Notes: generated by a model from the letters alone, not told the origin. A stretch of DNA of 64,000 nucleotides from CAWIKY01 sp963836905 (GCA_963836905.1 CAWIKY010000007.1:345735-409734), one strand, 5' to 3'. Numbered from the stretch's first letter, positions 37,737-49,031 are shown. A program made the numbers and translations.

Positions 37737-38800
37737 ATGATCGAACACGTATTTCTTCTCATTATTGGGATTTTGATCGTCGGCGTGGCGATCTCTGATT
37801 TTGCGGTCACCGCTTTTGTTCCCACCGGTGAGGGCAGAATCACTGCTCTGATAGGCCGCTCGTGCTTTAAAACCCTCATGTTTCTTTCGGGCAAAGAGGG
37901 CAACCACCGCGTGCTCAATTACATTGGCTTGCTGTGCATTCTGATAACCATCAGCACCTGGACGACTCTGCTCTGGATCGGCTTCTCCTTTATTTATATC
38001 GCTGATCCTAATTCGGTTTTGGTAGGATCAAGCAAAGCACCCACCGATACTTTTGAAAAAATCTATCACGTGGGCTACACGCTCTCTACCCTGGGCATCG
38101 GCGATTACGTGCCTGGCAACAACTTCTGGCGGATATTTACCTCGTTCGTTTCCTTCATTGGCTTAGTCACCGTCACCATGTCAATCACGTACCTGGTGCC
38201 CGTAATTTCCAATGCCATCCAGAAACGATCGCTGAGCCTGCAGATTAGTAGCCTGGGCGAAACCCCCGAACAAATTGTTATCAATAGCTACAATGGTGAG
38301 GACTTTAGTGACCTCAACAATATTCTCAGCGATTTATCTGCCGGTATCTTTCTGTATACGCAGAATCACGTAGCCTACCCTATTCTGCATCACATGCACA
38401 GCAATAATCCTAGTGAGAATGTTGTTCTCAAGTTGATTGCCCTGGATGAGGCGCTTACAATTTTTTTGTATCATGTTCCCAAGCAGCAGCGGCCTAATCT
38501 GCTGGAGGTGCAGTCGGTGCGTCGGGCCATCACCGCTTACGCGAAGACGATCACCTACATGGATCTTGCGGAAGAGCCGCCCCCCTTGCCTCGCTTCGAA
38601 ATGATTAAGGAGTTCACCGGATTGCAACTGGAGAGAACCCAGGAGCTGCCTGCGCTGAACTATACGAGGCACTGGCCAAACGACGCAAACTACTCTATGC
38701 CGACCTGCTGATGGACGGTTGGCAGTGGGCCGATATGCACGGCGAAAAGTACATCACCGATTTGGACGTGAACTACAACAACGAATTACTAAAAGCATGA
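37737..38800 (+). CDS. Two-helix potassium-channel-like protein, one frameshift
   Basis: Begins MIEHVFLLIIGILIVGVAIS. It has several transmembrane helices and a pore region YTLSTLGIGDYVPGN, close to the TVGYGD selectivity filter of K+ channels, then FVSFIGLVTVTMSITYLVPV as the pore-lining helix. The cytoplasmic C-terminal 170 residues are helical. An indel at about 38672 shifts the end to YADLLMDGWQWADMHGEKYI and TDLDVNYNNELLKA. The stop overlaps the next ATG (ATGA), so it is coupled to the DUF421 gene. Confidence 0.85.
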
Positions 38801-39324
38801 GCTGGTTTTTTGATTCGGCGCACTCGCTGCTGTGGGTAGTCATTTCGTGTGTAGTGTTTTACCTGTTTATCATCGTTACCACCCGCATCGTAGGGTTACG
38901 CAGCTTCACCACTTTTTCAAGTTTTGACTTCCTGATCACGCTATCAATGGGTGCCTTGCTTGCCAGCACGGTAGTGAGTCGGGAGGTGGCGTTGTTAGAA
39001 GGTTTTATGGCGATATTCACCCTGTTTGTGTTGCAGATGGGCGTATCACTCACGCGGGCCCGCTGGGGGTGGGTCAAAAAGGTAATTGACAACCAGCCAA
39101 CCCTGCTTATGGAAAACGGCCAGGTGCTCCACAACAACCTGCGGGCCGTGCGCATCACCGAAGACGAGCTGCGGGCCAAGCTGAGGGGCAGCAACGTGTA
39201 TAACTACTCCCAGGTGAAGGCGGTGGTACTAGAATCATCGGGCGATGTGTCAATCTTACGTCAACCCGACCAGGGACTACTTCCGGAATTAACTACCCTG
39301 GAAGGCGTAGTCCGGCAAGTGTGA
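38797..39324 (+). CDS. DUF421 (YetF-like) membrane protein
   Basis: 175 residues from the ATG overlapping the channel gene. Three transmembrane helices (LLWVVISCVVFYLFIIVTTR, SFDFLITLSMGALLASTVV, GFMAIFTLFVLQMGVSLTRA) are followed by the DUF421 domain: QPTLLMENGQVLHNNLRAVR, ITEDELRAKLRG and AVVLESSGDVSILRQP. The pattern RIVGLRSFTTFSSFDF is typical. Function unknown; in Bacillus related YetF proteins are sporulation/germination membrane proteins. Confidence 0.92.
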   Translation: MSWFFDSAHSLLWVVISCVVFYLFIIVTTRIVGLRSFTTFSSFDFLITLSMGALLASTVVSREVALLEGFMAIFTLFVLQMGVSLTRARWGWVKKVIDNQPTLLMENGQVLHNNLRAVRITEDELRAKLRGSNVYNYSQVKAVVLESSGDVSILRQPDQGLLPELTTLEGVVRQV

Positions 39325-39424
39325 TATATGAAACCTGCCTTTCTTGGTACTTTTGACTAAAAAACGAGCAGCTTAGGCAGCAAAATTGTAAGAATTGGTT
39401 TTTTAACCCCTAAAACCACGTCTT

Positions 39425-39646
39425 ATGCCTAGTGAAAGCCATACGGAATTTGTTGCCAAGCGAGCGGAATTATTATCTAAAATGGATTTGTTTCTTCATT
39501 TCATCGCCGCGTTGCGCCATGAGTGTTACTTGTATGCTGGTATTCTACGCGATGAGATTCGTAGACGTACCTTCACACTTCAGGAGATGAGTTCACTGCG
39601 AAGCAGTTCGTTCTACCCCATGCTCAATGGCGTGCTGGAGGGATAA
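39425..39646 (+). CDS. Small hypothetical protein
   Basis: 73 residues, MPSESHTEFVAKRAELLSKM, helical with a cysteine in LRHECYLYAGILRDEI. A TACTTTTG box at 39348-39355 about 70 bp upstream resembles the Bacteroidota -7 element, suggesting its own promoter. It is convergent with the CheB gene, leaving 16 bp between stops. No family recognised. Confidence 0.5.
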   Translation: MPSESHTEFVAKRAELLSKMDLFLHFIAALRHECYLYAGILRDEIRRRTFTLQEMSSLRSSSFYPMLNGVLEG

Positions 39647-39662
39647 TGACTGCCGCCTGGGG

Positions 39663-40569
39663 CTATCCACTGGGATTGGCGATGGAACCCGTAAGCGACA
39701 CCAAATGCGCGCGCATATTTTCGGTATGAATGCGTGATTCTTCAGCTTTGCGTCGGAAGTTATCGGCCATACGAAAGCGTCCCTTTATTTCCTCTCCAGC
39801 CACCAGGTTTTCCAGCATATTAGTTCGCTCCTGCATAAACTGCAGCACCGACCACAGCGAAGCTTCCCGGCTGATATCCTCAGTAGTGGGGGCGTGGTTG
39901 TTCAAACGTCTTTCCTGCTGATCGGAAGCTTGAATCACCGGATTGGCAGCAATGTCCACTTGCTTCTGTAAACTAGCGGAGGGTACTTCTGAGGCTGCGG
40001 GAATTTTTTCAAGTAGAAACTTGATAAGTGCACCCATTTCATCTACCGCCGAAATATAGTCCGCTACTCCCTTGCTGATCGCATTAGTTGGCATATCGGG
40101 ATACGGAGCGTCATCCGGATCTTGCGCAATGCTGATTCCCCCGCACTCTTGGATGGCCTTCAATCCGCGGGTACCATCCGACAGCAACCCGGTGAGTAGA
40201 ATACCAATAGTTCGGTGCCGATGCGTGACTGCGGCCGAGCGGAATAGGGTGTTAATTGAGGGGCGAGAGCCGTTTTCCATCGGCCCGTAGGAGGTTTTGA
40301 CCGTATTTTCTCCGACGATTAGGTGCTGGTCGGAAGGTGCTACGTAGACGTGACCGGACAGAATAGCTTCTCCGTTCTCGGCCTTCTTCACGGTAAGAGA
40401 GGTGGACCGGGACAAAATGCGGTCTAGCTGGCCGGAATGGCCAGAGGCGATGTGTTGCACAATAAAGACCGCCACGGGCCAATTGCTCGAAGAATTGGCT
40501 CAACAAACTGGGAAAGCATTTGATACCCCCCATAGAAGCACCCACGACGATAACTCTAGTGTTTTCCAT
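39663..40569 (-). CDS. CheB-type methylesterase domain protein, one frameshift
   Basis: Starts MENTRVIVVGASMGGIKCFP; GASMGG holds the catalytic Ser. After an indel at about 40475 the frame gives VAVFIVQHIASGHSGQLDRI (catalytic His in QHIASGHSG), GHVYVAPSDQHLIV and GILLTGLLSDGTRGLKAIQE (catalytic Asp). A C-terminal helical extension of about 120 residues replaces any receiver domain. CheB domains without receivers accompany sensor hybrids like the one just upstream on the same strand (starting 46015), and the two may work together. Confidence 0.88.
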
Positions 40570-40624
40570 AGTAAATGAATTGGCGACTTTATTTTGTTGG
40601 AACTCGTAAGTTCCTCGTTTGTTC

Positions 40625-43600
40625 TCAAGCAAGTCCTGCCTGTTCGATCGCCCGTTGGCGTTGGTCTACCTGTTGGATTACTTGGTCAATCAGGTGAAGA
40701 CCGTGGTTGAGCGCTTGGTCAGCAACATCTGCCGGGCTATCTTCTTCTATAAGCTCCAGGCAGTGTTCCAGGTGCTGACGCAGTGGTTCCAGTCTCAGTA
40801 GGACAACCGTGGTGCGAAGCTTATGGATGAGATTATCCAGCTGCTTTGTATTGCGTTGTTTCATCGCCTCGTGCAAGGTGAGCTTGTGTTCTTTGAAGGC
40901 ACTGCTCACAATGCGATAAAAGCTAATCTTCTGCGTGGATTCTCTGAACTGTTGCTCGGCGGTAGCAAAGTCAACCAACGATTCAGCAGATCCTGCCGTA
41001 TCCTGAACTTCGTTCGTGCGCATTTCACCGCCCACGTCCACAATGACACCCCGGCTGTACTGAGAAATCTTGACAAAAAGATTTTTCGGATCGAAAGGGC
41101 TTGGTCACCACATCATTGAAGTGAGCAGCTTCTGCCGACTTCAAAGTATCACGGGTATCGGCGGTGAGGGCAATGATTGGAAGGTTGCGTTTTTCGTTGT
41201 CCATTGCTCGGATGAGACGGGTAGCCTCGTAGCCATCCATCACCGGCATACGAACGTCCATCAGAACCAGATCGTACTCATTCTCCGACACCCGCTGCAC
41301 CGCCTCTTCGCCGTTGATAGCCTCATCGGCCGTGATACCTAGATGGTCTTGTAAATACTGCTGCAAAATCATGCGGTTGATAGCCACGTCTTCAACGATC
41401 AGCAGACGGAACGTGGGCGGTAGCCGCTCGCTAGCCAGCGTGCCTCTGGTCAAGATCTTGTGCTCAAGCACACTGGCTTCGGCCCGCTCGAGCGTCAGTG
41501 AAAAATAGAAGCGAGCGCCCCGCCCGGCTTCGCTTTCTACGCGAATGACGCTGCCCATCAGTTCAAGAAGCATCTTGGTAATGCTGAGGCCCAGGCCAGT
41601 GCCTCCGAAATGGCGTTGTGTGGTATTATCGGCTTGGGTAAACTTATCAAAAATCCGCTCTATGTTGTCCGAAGAGATACCGATGCCCGAATCCTGTACT
41701 GAGAACAGTAGCGTGAACGTATCTTCCTGCCTGTTTTCTAACGATACCGAAAGGCGTACTTGCCCTCCTTTGGTAAATTTTAAAGCGTTGCTAAGCAGGT
41801 TGTTGAGCACCTGCCCTAGCTTCACCGGATCACCTACCACAAGGGTAGGCACGTCGGACGCTTGTTCTATGACCAATTTATTATAGCCTTCTTGGGCATG
41901 AAGGCGATGCGCCTGTTGCAAACTGGTGAGCAGCGAAGCGAGACTAAAAGGAACTTGCTCCACCGCTACCTTCCCCGCTTCTATCTTGCTCACATCCAGG
42001 ATGTCGTTCACTAGGGCCATCAAACTTTCAGAAGAAAACCGCAGTGCTTGCAAATTATCCAGCTGTTCGGGACGGGACCTTGCTCCAGTAGCAGGCCTGA
42101 GATGCCGATGATGGCATTTAGGGGAGTACGAATCTCATGGCTCATGGTGGCCAGAAAATCCTCTTTGGCGCGGGCGGCTTGTTCGGCCACCTCTTCTTTG
42201 GCCTCGCTAAGCTCCTGTTGCGTTTGCTTGAGGGTGGTCACGTCGGTGATGGTGCCGTACCATACGAGGTCGCCGTTTTCTTGTCGCTCGGTTTTAGCAG
42301 AAATATAAACCCATTTCGTGTTCCCCGTGCGGGCACCAATGATCTGCCCCTCGAAGACGAAGACGCTATTGTCGCCCTGCAAGGCCTCGTCATTGAGGCG
42401 CATAAATTTAGGAAGATCGTCGGAATGGATAACGTCGAAGGCTTTCCGGGCATCGGCTATTAGTTCTGCCGGATCGATTTCGTAAATATCGACGACCGCT
42501 TGGCTCACAAAACGGAAGTAGGGCTCTCCCTGCGCGGGGGTAACGGACTCAAAAATTACGTCGGCCACGTTGTCGGTGATGTTGCTAATTTGCTGCTCCT
42601 TCTCGGTAAGGCGTTCTTCGGCGCGCATGCGCTCTATTTCAGCCCCGGCCCGCAGCGAGAATATCCGTAGCACATGATCGGTGTTGGGCACCTTGTGGAT
42701 CGGTTTGGTATCGATCATCACCAGGATAGCCAAGGTCTCACCGCTCAGGGGGGAAAGCACTGGAATACCGAGGTAGCTTTCGGCGTTCCACCGCTGCAAC
42801 TTAGGATCGTCGGGAAACTGCTGGCTCACGTGCTCGATGTAGTGCGATTCGCTGTCGTTGGCCACCGTCTGGCAGGGCACCCCCTGCAACTTATACGAGA
42901 AGTTGTGAATCAGCTTCCCATTGATACGCAACGCCTTGGTATGCACCGTGTCGGCCTCGCGATCAATCAAGCCGATGTAGGTATATTTTATTCGGAACAA
43001 CTCAGCGACCTGCTCGGTCAGGTTCTTGAAGAAACGATCTCCCGTTAGGTTGGCGCTGCGCGCAATGATGCGCTCCATTTGCTGTTCGGAGAGAACCTGC
43101 TGGGTGATCTCGCGGCTCAGCAGTGCCCCCCCCAAAACGGTGCCGTCGGGCTTGCGGATGGGCACAATATCGATGTTGTAGTAGCGCGGGTTGCCCACTT
43201 TATCAGAACGGGTGCTCTGGTAACGCTCCAGCTTGACGGATTCGCCTTCAAAGGCTTTGACGAACATGGTGTGCGTGTCGGCCTGCAGGTCCGGATAATC
43301 CTTTAGAAGCTCCAGGATGTTTTGGCCAGGTTCCAGCGCTTGATCGAAGAATTCCTGAAAGACCTGCTGCTGGGCGGGGTTTCCTAGCAATACCCGGTAG
43401 GACAAGTCTACGGCCAACACGCAGGTGTCCCATTCGTTTACCACGCTGCGGATCACTGCTTCTTTCTGAACAATTGTTTGCCGGGCTTCCACCTGTTCGG
43501 TGATATCAACCGCTACTCCCTTAATGCCCACGACTGTTTGTCGGTGAAAGACAGGTTCCACCGCAATGTCATAGCTTAGGTCGTTTATAGCAATGACACC

Positions 43601-46015
43601 GCGTGTGGGTTCTCCGCTAGTCAGCGCCACGTTTTTCAGTGTAATGAGTTCCTGATAGTCATCACCCAGCAGTTCGTAGTCTGACTTTCCCAGGACGTCT
43701 TTTATCTTAAAATCAGGGTGGTTGTTATACTGCCAGGTGTAGCGCAAATCCGTGTCTTGATAAAACAGAACGATCGGCGCGTTGGTCAGGGCCAGCTGAA
43801 AGCGGTCGCGGCTAACGGCTAGTTCCTTGTTTGTTTGGGTTAACTCAACTTCTTTTTCGCTTAGGTTCTCATTGGATATGGCCAGTTCGGAATTAGTAGT
43901 TTGTAACTCTTCGTTGGCTGACTGCAACTCTTCGTTGCTGGTGACTAGTTCTTCGTTAGACGACTTGAGCTCTTCGTTGGCCGACTGCAACTCTTCGTTC
44001 ATGGCCTGCAACTCTTCGTTGCTGGTTTCCAACTCTTCGGTGAACGTCTGCAGATGCTCCTTGGCAACCGCCATTTCGTGTTCCAGCTCCATCACCCGTT
44101 GGGCATTCTGGCTATCATTGTCGTCGGAAGCTGACGCGTCAATGGGAAAAAAGTGGCGCGGAAGCGAATCAACCCGCTCAAAGATGATCAAAAAATATTC
44201 CTCGTCTTTCTTATCAGACACAAACGGCTTAACCGCGATGCGCACCCAGTACTTCTGTTCAAAAAATTCAAGCCGAATGACGTTGCTTCGGTAAGGTTGA
44301 ACGTCTCTCTTTGCCTTGGTAAAGGTAGTGCGCAACTCCAGGTGCAACTCCTGGCGAACAATCTTAAGCGCGTTTGTTTTAAGAGCCCCTTCACCCAGAT
44401 CCACGTAGGGTTGTAGCTTACCCCGGATGTAAACCACATCCAGGCTTTCGTTCACCACCAGCAGGGGGTATTCGTAGGTACGCACCAGTGCTTGGTCAGT
44501 GAGTTCTTGTAAGGTTAGTGGTGGCCGGATAGCCAATTTTTTAGCCGACGATTGAGCGTAGTTGAGTTTTCTAAAATTGGTATACCGTACCTCATTAGGC
44601 TCGGCTCCCTCCCGTTTCTTGAAGATTTTATGACTACTGTCTACTCTGGAGAATAAATTGGATAGTTGTAGAATATTTTCTGACTTACCCAGTAGCAGAT
44701 ACCCCGTTGGGTTTAGGGCGTAGTGAAAGACCGGAATCACGCGGTGCTGTAGTTCGTTACCAAAGTAGATGAGCAGGTTACGGCAGAGCACTAAGTCCAA
44801 TCGCACAAAGGGCGGATCATGGCTGATATCATGCTTAGAAAACAGCACCCACCGCCGAAGGCGCTTTTTGATCTCATACCCCCCCTCAACGGAATTGAAG
44901 TACTTGTCAACCAGCTCTGGCTCCATATCTTCTACGGTGGCCTGCGGGTAAAAGCCCCGGCGGCCGGTTGCCAGTGCGCCCTCGTGGATGTCGGTAGCGA
45001 ATATCTGAACGGGATAACGATCGGCCCGGTCGCCCAGTATCTCAGCGATGAGCATCGCCACAGAGTAGGGTTCTTCGCCGGTAGCGCATCCTACCGACCA
45101 TATCCGAAGGGAGGCACCCGCTGGCTTGCGCGAAACAATCCCCTCTACGTGCTTTCGTAGCTGCTCAAAAGTCTGCTGATCACGAAAAAATTCGGTGACT
45201 CCGATGAGCATGGTTTCAAAAAGGAGCGGAATCTCTTCTTCCGCATTCTTCTGAAGGTACTCATGGTACGCATCAACGGTATCGTACGAGAGAGTTTCCA
45301 GCCGTTTCTTGACCCGACGCTCGATGGTGGATGATTTGTACCGCGAGAAGTCAGTTCCCATCTTTTCGGTCATCAGGCGCAACACTCCCTGAAAACTACC
45401 TTCGTACGGTTCGTCCTTCGCAGCAGCGGGCTTGTTAACGTAGATAAGCAGGCGCTCACCTATCTCATTAACCGGTAGGACTTCGTCGACGTAACCAGTC
45501 TTAATGGCTGATTCGGGCATGCCCGGATGTTGGGCTTCTTGGGGGAGCTGCGCGATCACGTAGCCTCCGTGGGCCTGAACCGCCGATACGCCCTCTGCTC
45601 CATCCTTTCCGGTTCCCGAGAGAATGATCGCAATAGCCTGCTCTTGTTGGTCTTTGGCCAGTGAGGTGAGGAACCGGTCTACGGAGGGTACCGCGTGGGC
45701 CGTCCGTTTTTCTCTCTTCAGTTCGATGACCCCCTGGTTGATGGTGATCTCGCAGTTGGGCGGCGTCACGTAGACGTGCTTCCTTTGGATAGGCTGCTGG
45801 TCTTCGGCCGTCACCACCGGCCAGCGGGCATTGCGGCTGAGCAGCTCCACCATTTTGCTCTCATGGGTTGGGCTCACGTGCTGAGCAACCACCAATGCCA
45901 ACTGCTCATTATCAGGAAGGGTAGCCGCTAGTTTAAGCAGCGCGTCGAGTCCCCCGGCGGAGGCACCCACTCCGGCGATGAACAGCGGATAATAGTCATC
46001 AGAATGATCGGGCAT
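40625..46015 (-). CDS. CheB-CheR-PAS-histidine kinase-receiver-Hpt hybrid, two frameshifts
   Basis: About 1,797 codons. From the N-terminus: CheB (GVGASAGG, VVAQHVSPTHESKM, ILSGTGKDGAEG), CheR methyltransferase (LIGVTEFFRD, IWSVGCATGEEPYS, LVLCRNLLIYF), a coiled coil of NEELQ/NEEL repeats, several PAS/PAC units, a GAF-like unit, then HisKA with ATMSHEIRTPLNAIIG (phosphorylated His), HATPase (NLLSNALKF, GTGLGLSI), a receiver (LVLMDVRMPVMDGYEATRLI) and an Hpt domain with His in NLIHKLRTT. Frameshifts occur at about 42055 and 41085. All catalytic residues are visible. It senses through PAS/GAF and passes phosphate internally; the output is unknown. Confidence 0.92.
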
Positions 46016-46143
46016 AGAGCGTAGTGGTCGTTTTTTGATAGGCCAACGATACACCGTTGTTCAAAAATCATACAGATGCCCAATATAGGCAAATACGAGC
46101 GCTTGAGCAACTTGCCCCGGCTACGCCAAGCGCGCCTGTCTCC

Positions 46144-46791
46144 CTAACTAGGATAGAGATACTCTGAGGTCCAGCTCATCACTTCGTTCCATTCTACCTC
46201 ATTGTCCTTTCCTTTGAGCAGGATCAACAGTGCCAAACGCGCAATGCGTTCGGGAGTCAGTTGTTTCTGGGCAGTGAGCGACTGCTGCCGCTTGGGCTGA
46301 TAGGTCTGGATTGCGTTGATCAGGTCCACGCTGGTTTGGTGGTCCGCCGTTTTCAGGTCGCCCACGTGCACCAGTTCGGTATTGCTGGGGGTTTCGGATA
46401 CTACCACCAGGTGGCCCGTGCCGGACTTACTGAGCAACGGAAGGTCAGCCACCAAACTGGCCCACACGTCCCGGAGATAAGAAGCGGCGGTTATGTCCAG
46501 GGCTTGTTCGTCGGAGGTGCCGGGATGGTAGAACAATACGTCGAGTCGGCCGAAGCGTTCCAGGGTTTCCCGAACCCCCCGGCGCACTCCCGACGGGAGT
46601 CCGAAGTCGGCTTGCACCTCCTGCCAGCGGGTGGCATCGCGGAACTCCGGTTCTTGTTCGGGAAACGAGGGGTAATCGCCCACGGTCATCACCGAGGCGC
46701 CGTGCTGTAAAAACAGGTGGGCCACGCGGTGCGTAACTGTCTCGGAGGCACTGGCGATCAGGGCCACTTTATCTTTCAACAACTGAATCAT
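46144..46791 (-). CDS. SDR-like protein without the usual active site
   Basis: 215 residues with the order of a short-chain dehydrogenase: DKVALIASASETVTHRVAHL in place of TGxxxGxG, VMTVGD, then RFGRLDVLFYHPG, and TGHLVVVSETPS for the strand carrying the catalytic Ser. The YxxxK pair is absent; its place is LVHVGDLKTADHQTSVDLIN. The glycine motif is also degraded. It is probably a non-catalytic SDR relative. The gene is intact and lies upstream of nothing obvious on its strand. Confidence 0.65.
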   Translation of the reverse strand: MIQLLKDKVALIASASETVTHRVAHLFLQHGASVMTVGDYPSFPEQEPEFRDATRWQEVQADFGLPSGVRRGVRETLERFGRLDVLFYHPGTSDEQALDITAASYLRDVWASLVADLPLLSKSGTGHLVVVSETPSNTELVHVGDLKTADHQTSVDLINAIQTYQPKRQQSLTAQKQLTPERIARLALLILLKGKDNEVEWNEVMSWTSEYLYPS

Positions 46792-46824
46792 AACAGAAGC
46801 TTATTGGCTGGGTTGGGAGTAAGG

Positions 46825-47203
46825 CTAATGATCGAGGGCGTCGGAGGTGTCGGACTGACCAACGGCCTGGAAATGACGCGCCGCCTTGATGGTTTTTTCA
46901 TTGCCCGTCTGGGGATCGTCGTAGGTGCGTTCGTGCACTTCGATAGACAGTTGTTTGCCCTTTAGCTCGTCGGTATCCGCTTCCTGGTTTTCGATACCCA
47001 CGGCGTGGAATAACTCGGCCATGATGGGCTTTCCGGGCTCACTGAGGTAGAAGCGATTGTTCACAAACCCGTCCTCATTCTCGAAAGCGACAGTTAAAAA
47101 ACGGTACGTCTTTGTACTCGCTGCTACCGGACTCCACTTCGGTGATGGTGACGGTATGTCGGCCGTTCTCCAAGAACGGTTTTTCGTTGATTTCAACTTT
47201 CAT
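46825..47203 (-). CDS. Hypothetical protein, one frameshift
   Basis: ATG at 47203 gives MKVEINEKPFLENGRHTVTI then TEVESGSSEYKDVPFF; after an indel at about 47095 the frame continues TVAFENEDGFVNNRFYLSEP and GKQLSIEVHERTYDDPQTGN. The pattern (uptake of a short beta domain with 'G.H.V.I.E.E...S.') is loosely like phage DUF669 single-strand-binding proteins, but this is weak. About 126 residues. Confidence 0.5.
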
Positions 47204-47732
47204 AAAAAAGTAAATTTGGGTAACAAAAAAGGTCATGGGGCCACCAACCGAAGCGGTGACGGAAGTACGGATACAACCGCGGCGAGGTACCTAAATGTTC
47301 CGAAAGCGAGAAAAAGGGCAGTAAAAGTTGCGTACGCGGAAATTAGTGACTTAGGGTGGGTAGTGATCGGTGCGGGAGGGTGGGGAAGCGCGGTGAAAGT
47401 TTCTGCTGGTTTGGGGAGTGGTCGGCTGGCTATTTCGTGAGGATTTGGGCCAACGAGGGTTAGTCAACCGGCTTGGGTCGACTACTCAAGGAGATTAACT
47501 CGACTACTCAGCCTCTCTGGGTTGGGCTATTCAAGCATCTTGGGTCAACTACTCAGCCTCCTTGAGTCAACTACCCAGAGGAGCTCGGGTGCACTACTCA
47601 AGCTCCTTGAGTAGCCCAGTTAGGCACCTTGGGTTGGACTACGCAAGTGTCTTGGGTGGGAAAGTTGGGCGGATTTGCTGAGTGAAGAAGATGATACAGT
47701 GGGGTGATGATTCCCTCGATCTTTGGGAAAAT
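47204..47732. other. Gap holding a degenerate minisatellite
   Basis: No gene is supported. The right two thirds (47468-47665) are the imperfect tandem repeat listed separately. The left part has a TAAATTTG box near 47211 with no gene downstream of it on the plus strand. Confidence 0.4.
47468..47665. repeat. Degenerate 22-26 bp tandem repeat
   Basis: About eight imperfect units of the type TTGGGTCAACTACTCAGCCTC, for example CTTGGGTCGACTACTCAAGG, CTTGGGTCAACTACTCAGCC, CCTTGAGTCAACTACCCAGA and CTTGGGTTGGACTACGCAAG. Some units are reversed in part (CTCCTTGAGTAGCCCA). It lies between two genes on the minus strand. Confidence 0.65.
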
Positions 47733-48788
47733 TTACTTTAGCGGCGGATGCTGGTAGAGGATAAGGTCAAGATCGAAGGGGACCAATGGATTGTCGCGCC
47801 GCAGGGCATCAAAGGGGTATTTATTGGGGAAATCTACGTAGACAATGTGACCGCCCATGATAAAAGCAAATTTCTTGTAAAGATGCGAATAAAACGGTCT
47901 TCTACTGTACCGTTGATACTCGCGTCCTAACAACAATTGGTATTTTTTCTGTGCTACGTCCACGATAGCCAGTGCTCCGTTAGCAATATCTCTCCGGTGG
48001 GCCAGTACATACTTTCCATCCGAACTAACTGCTGCAATGTCACTGGACGCTACCACTTTCACTGAATCTTGTATTCGTCCCCAGGGAGCTACGTATACGT
48101 TCGGCTCTGCGAAGCCACCCCACAGGTCATCAGGAACGATGGATTTAGTAAAAAAAAGCTGATCACCCACCAGATAACTATCCGCGCAGAGGTGACAAGG
48201 AATGGTTTGTTGGCTTATTTTACCCTGCTTTAGACTATCCACTGAGTACACGTAGATTTGGTTATTTACAGCCGGTTCATAGTAGTCGGTAAGCTCATGC
48301 AGGGTGTTGACCAACAGATACTTACCATCGGTAGAGAAGCTAGCGTCAACGTTCTTATCAGCGTAGTGCAGACTATCCAAATGAAGAGTCCGATTTTGAT
48401 ACTAAAATTCTAGTATAGTATAGCCATCATCCTCCATATCCGGGGTGGTAAGATAGGTTGTAGTATAGACCAGCATAGAATCTGTACCATCAAGTACATA
48501 AAGATGCTCATAGCTATTGTCAAATTGCTGGTATAGCTTCCGAATGTCGTAATTCTTCTCATCAATTGCGTAAAACGTTAGTGCTTTCCCATCTCGCTGG
48601 TAGTCATAAAGTGAAGTACTATTAGCAGCTAGTTTGCCTATTATATCCAGTTTGATAATGTCTTTGTAGCTTTTAGCTGTTTCTGCTGCGCTGCAGAGTT
48701 TTGCAACGCTGTCCTGCGCGTAGGATAAATTAGCCAGGAATAACATGATAGGTATTATAAAATAAACGTATTGCCTTTGGTATTTCAT
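47733..48788 (-). pseudogene. Secreted protein with an in-frame amber stop
   Basis: MKYQRQYVYFIIPIMLFLAN ... SYAQDS is a signal peptide. The first 128 codons end at a TAG (48402-48404), but the same frame stays open for another 223 codons (YQNRTLHLDSLHYADKNVDA ... STDGKYLLVNTLHELTDYYE ... SSDGKYVLAHRRD), ending at 47733. The repeated SxDGKYxL units suggest a beta-propeller. One nonsense change, not an indel, divides it. It is the last gene of the toxin/immunity locus and could be part of it. Confidence 0.6.
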
Positions 48789-48815
48789 GACATTTTATTA
48801 CTTCAGATACTTAAA

Positions 48816-49031
48816 TCATTTCATTCTCTTGGTAGCCCCCTTACCATCAACTCTGAGATACAACGAGCCATTCGTTTCTCTAAAAGTACCTCCACATTCC
48901 AAAACGCGCAAAACTTTCTTTACGCCCCTGTTAATAAAAGATAGGGGAAATATTTCTGTTGTCTTCTCATCTATTTTAATCAATCCCCCCGGAGTGATCA
49001 TCACAATATGGCCTTCGTCTTCCCCAATCAA
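48816..49031 (-). other. Short open frame, possible gene remnant
   Basis: About 71 codons with a TTG start, containing HIVMITPGGLIKIDEKTTEI and FRETNGSLYLRVDGKGATKR. No ATG or signal peptide. It may be the end of a decayed gene between the two neighbours of the toxin locus. Low support. Confidence 0.25.

Noticed and set aside
43840..44060. DNA repeat within the large hybrid kinase gene
   Set aside because: It encodes the NEELQ coiled-coil repeats typical of CheB-CheR-PAS proteins and is not a separate element.
47057..47440. Plus-strand open frame with glycine-rich end
   Set aside because: It is antisense to the gene at 46825-47203 for its first third and then runs through non-coding repeat-like DNA.
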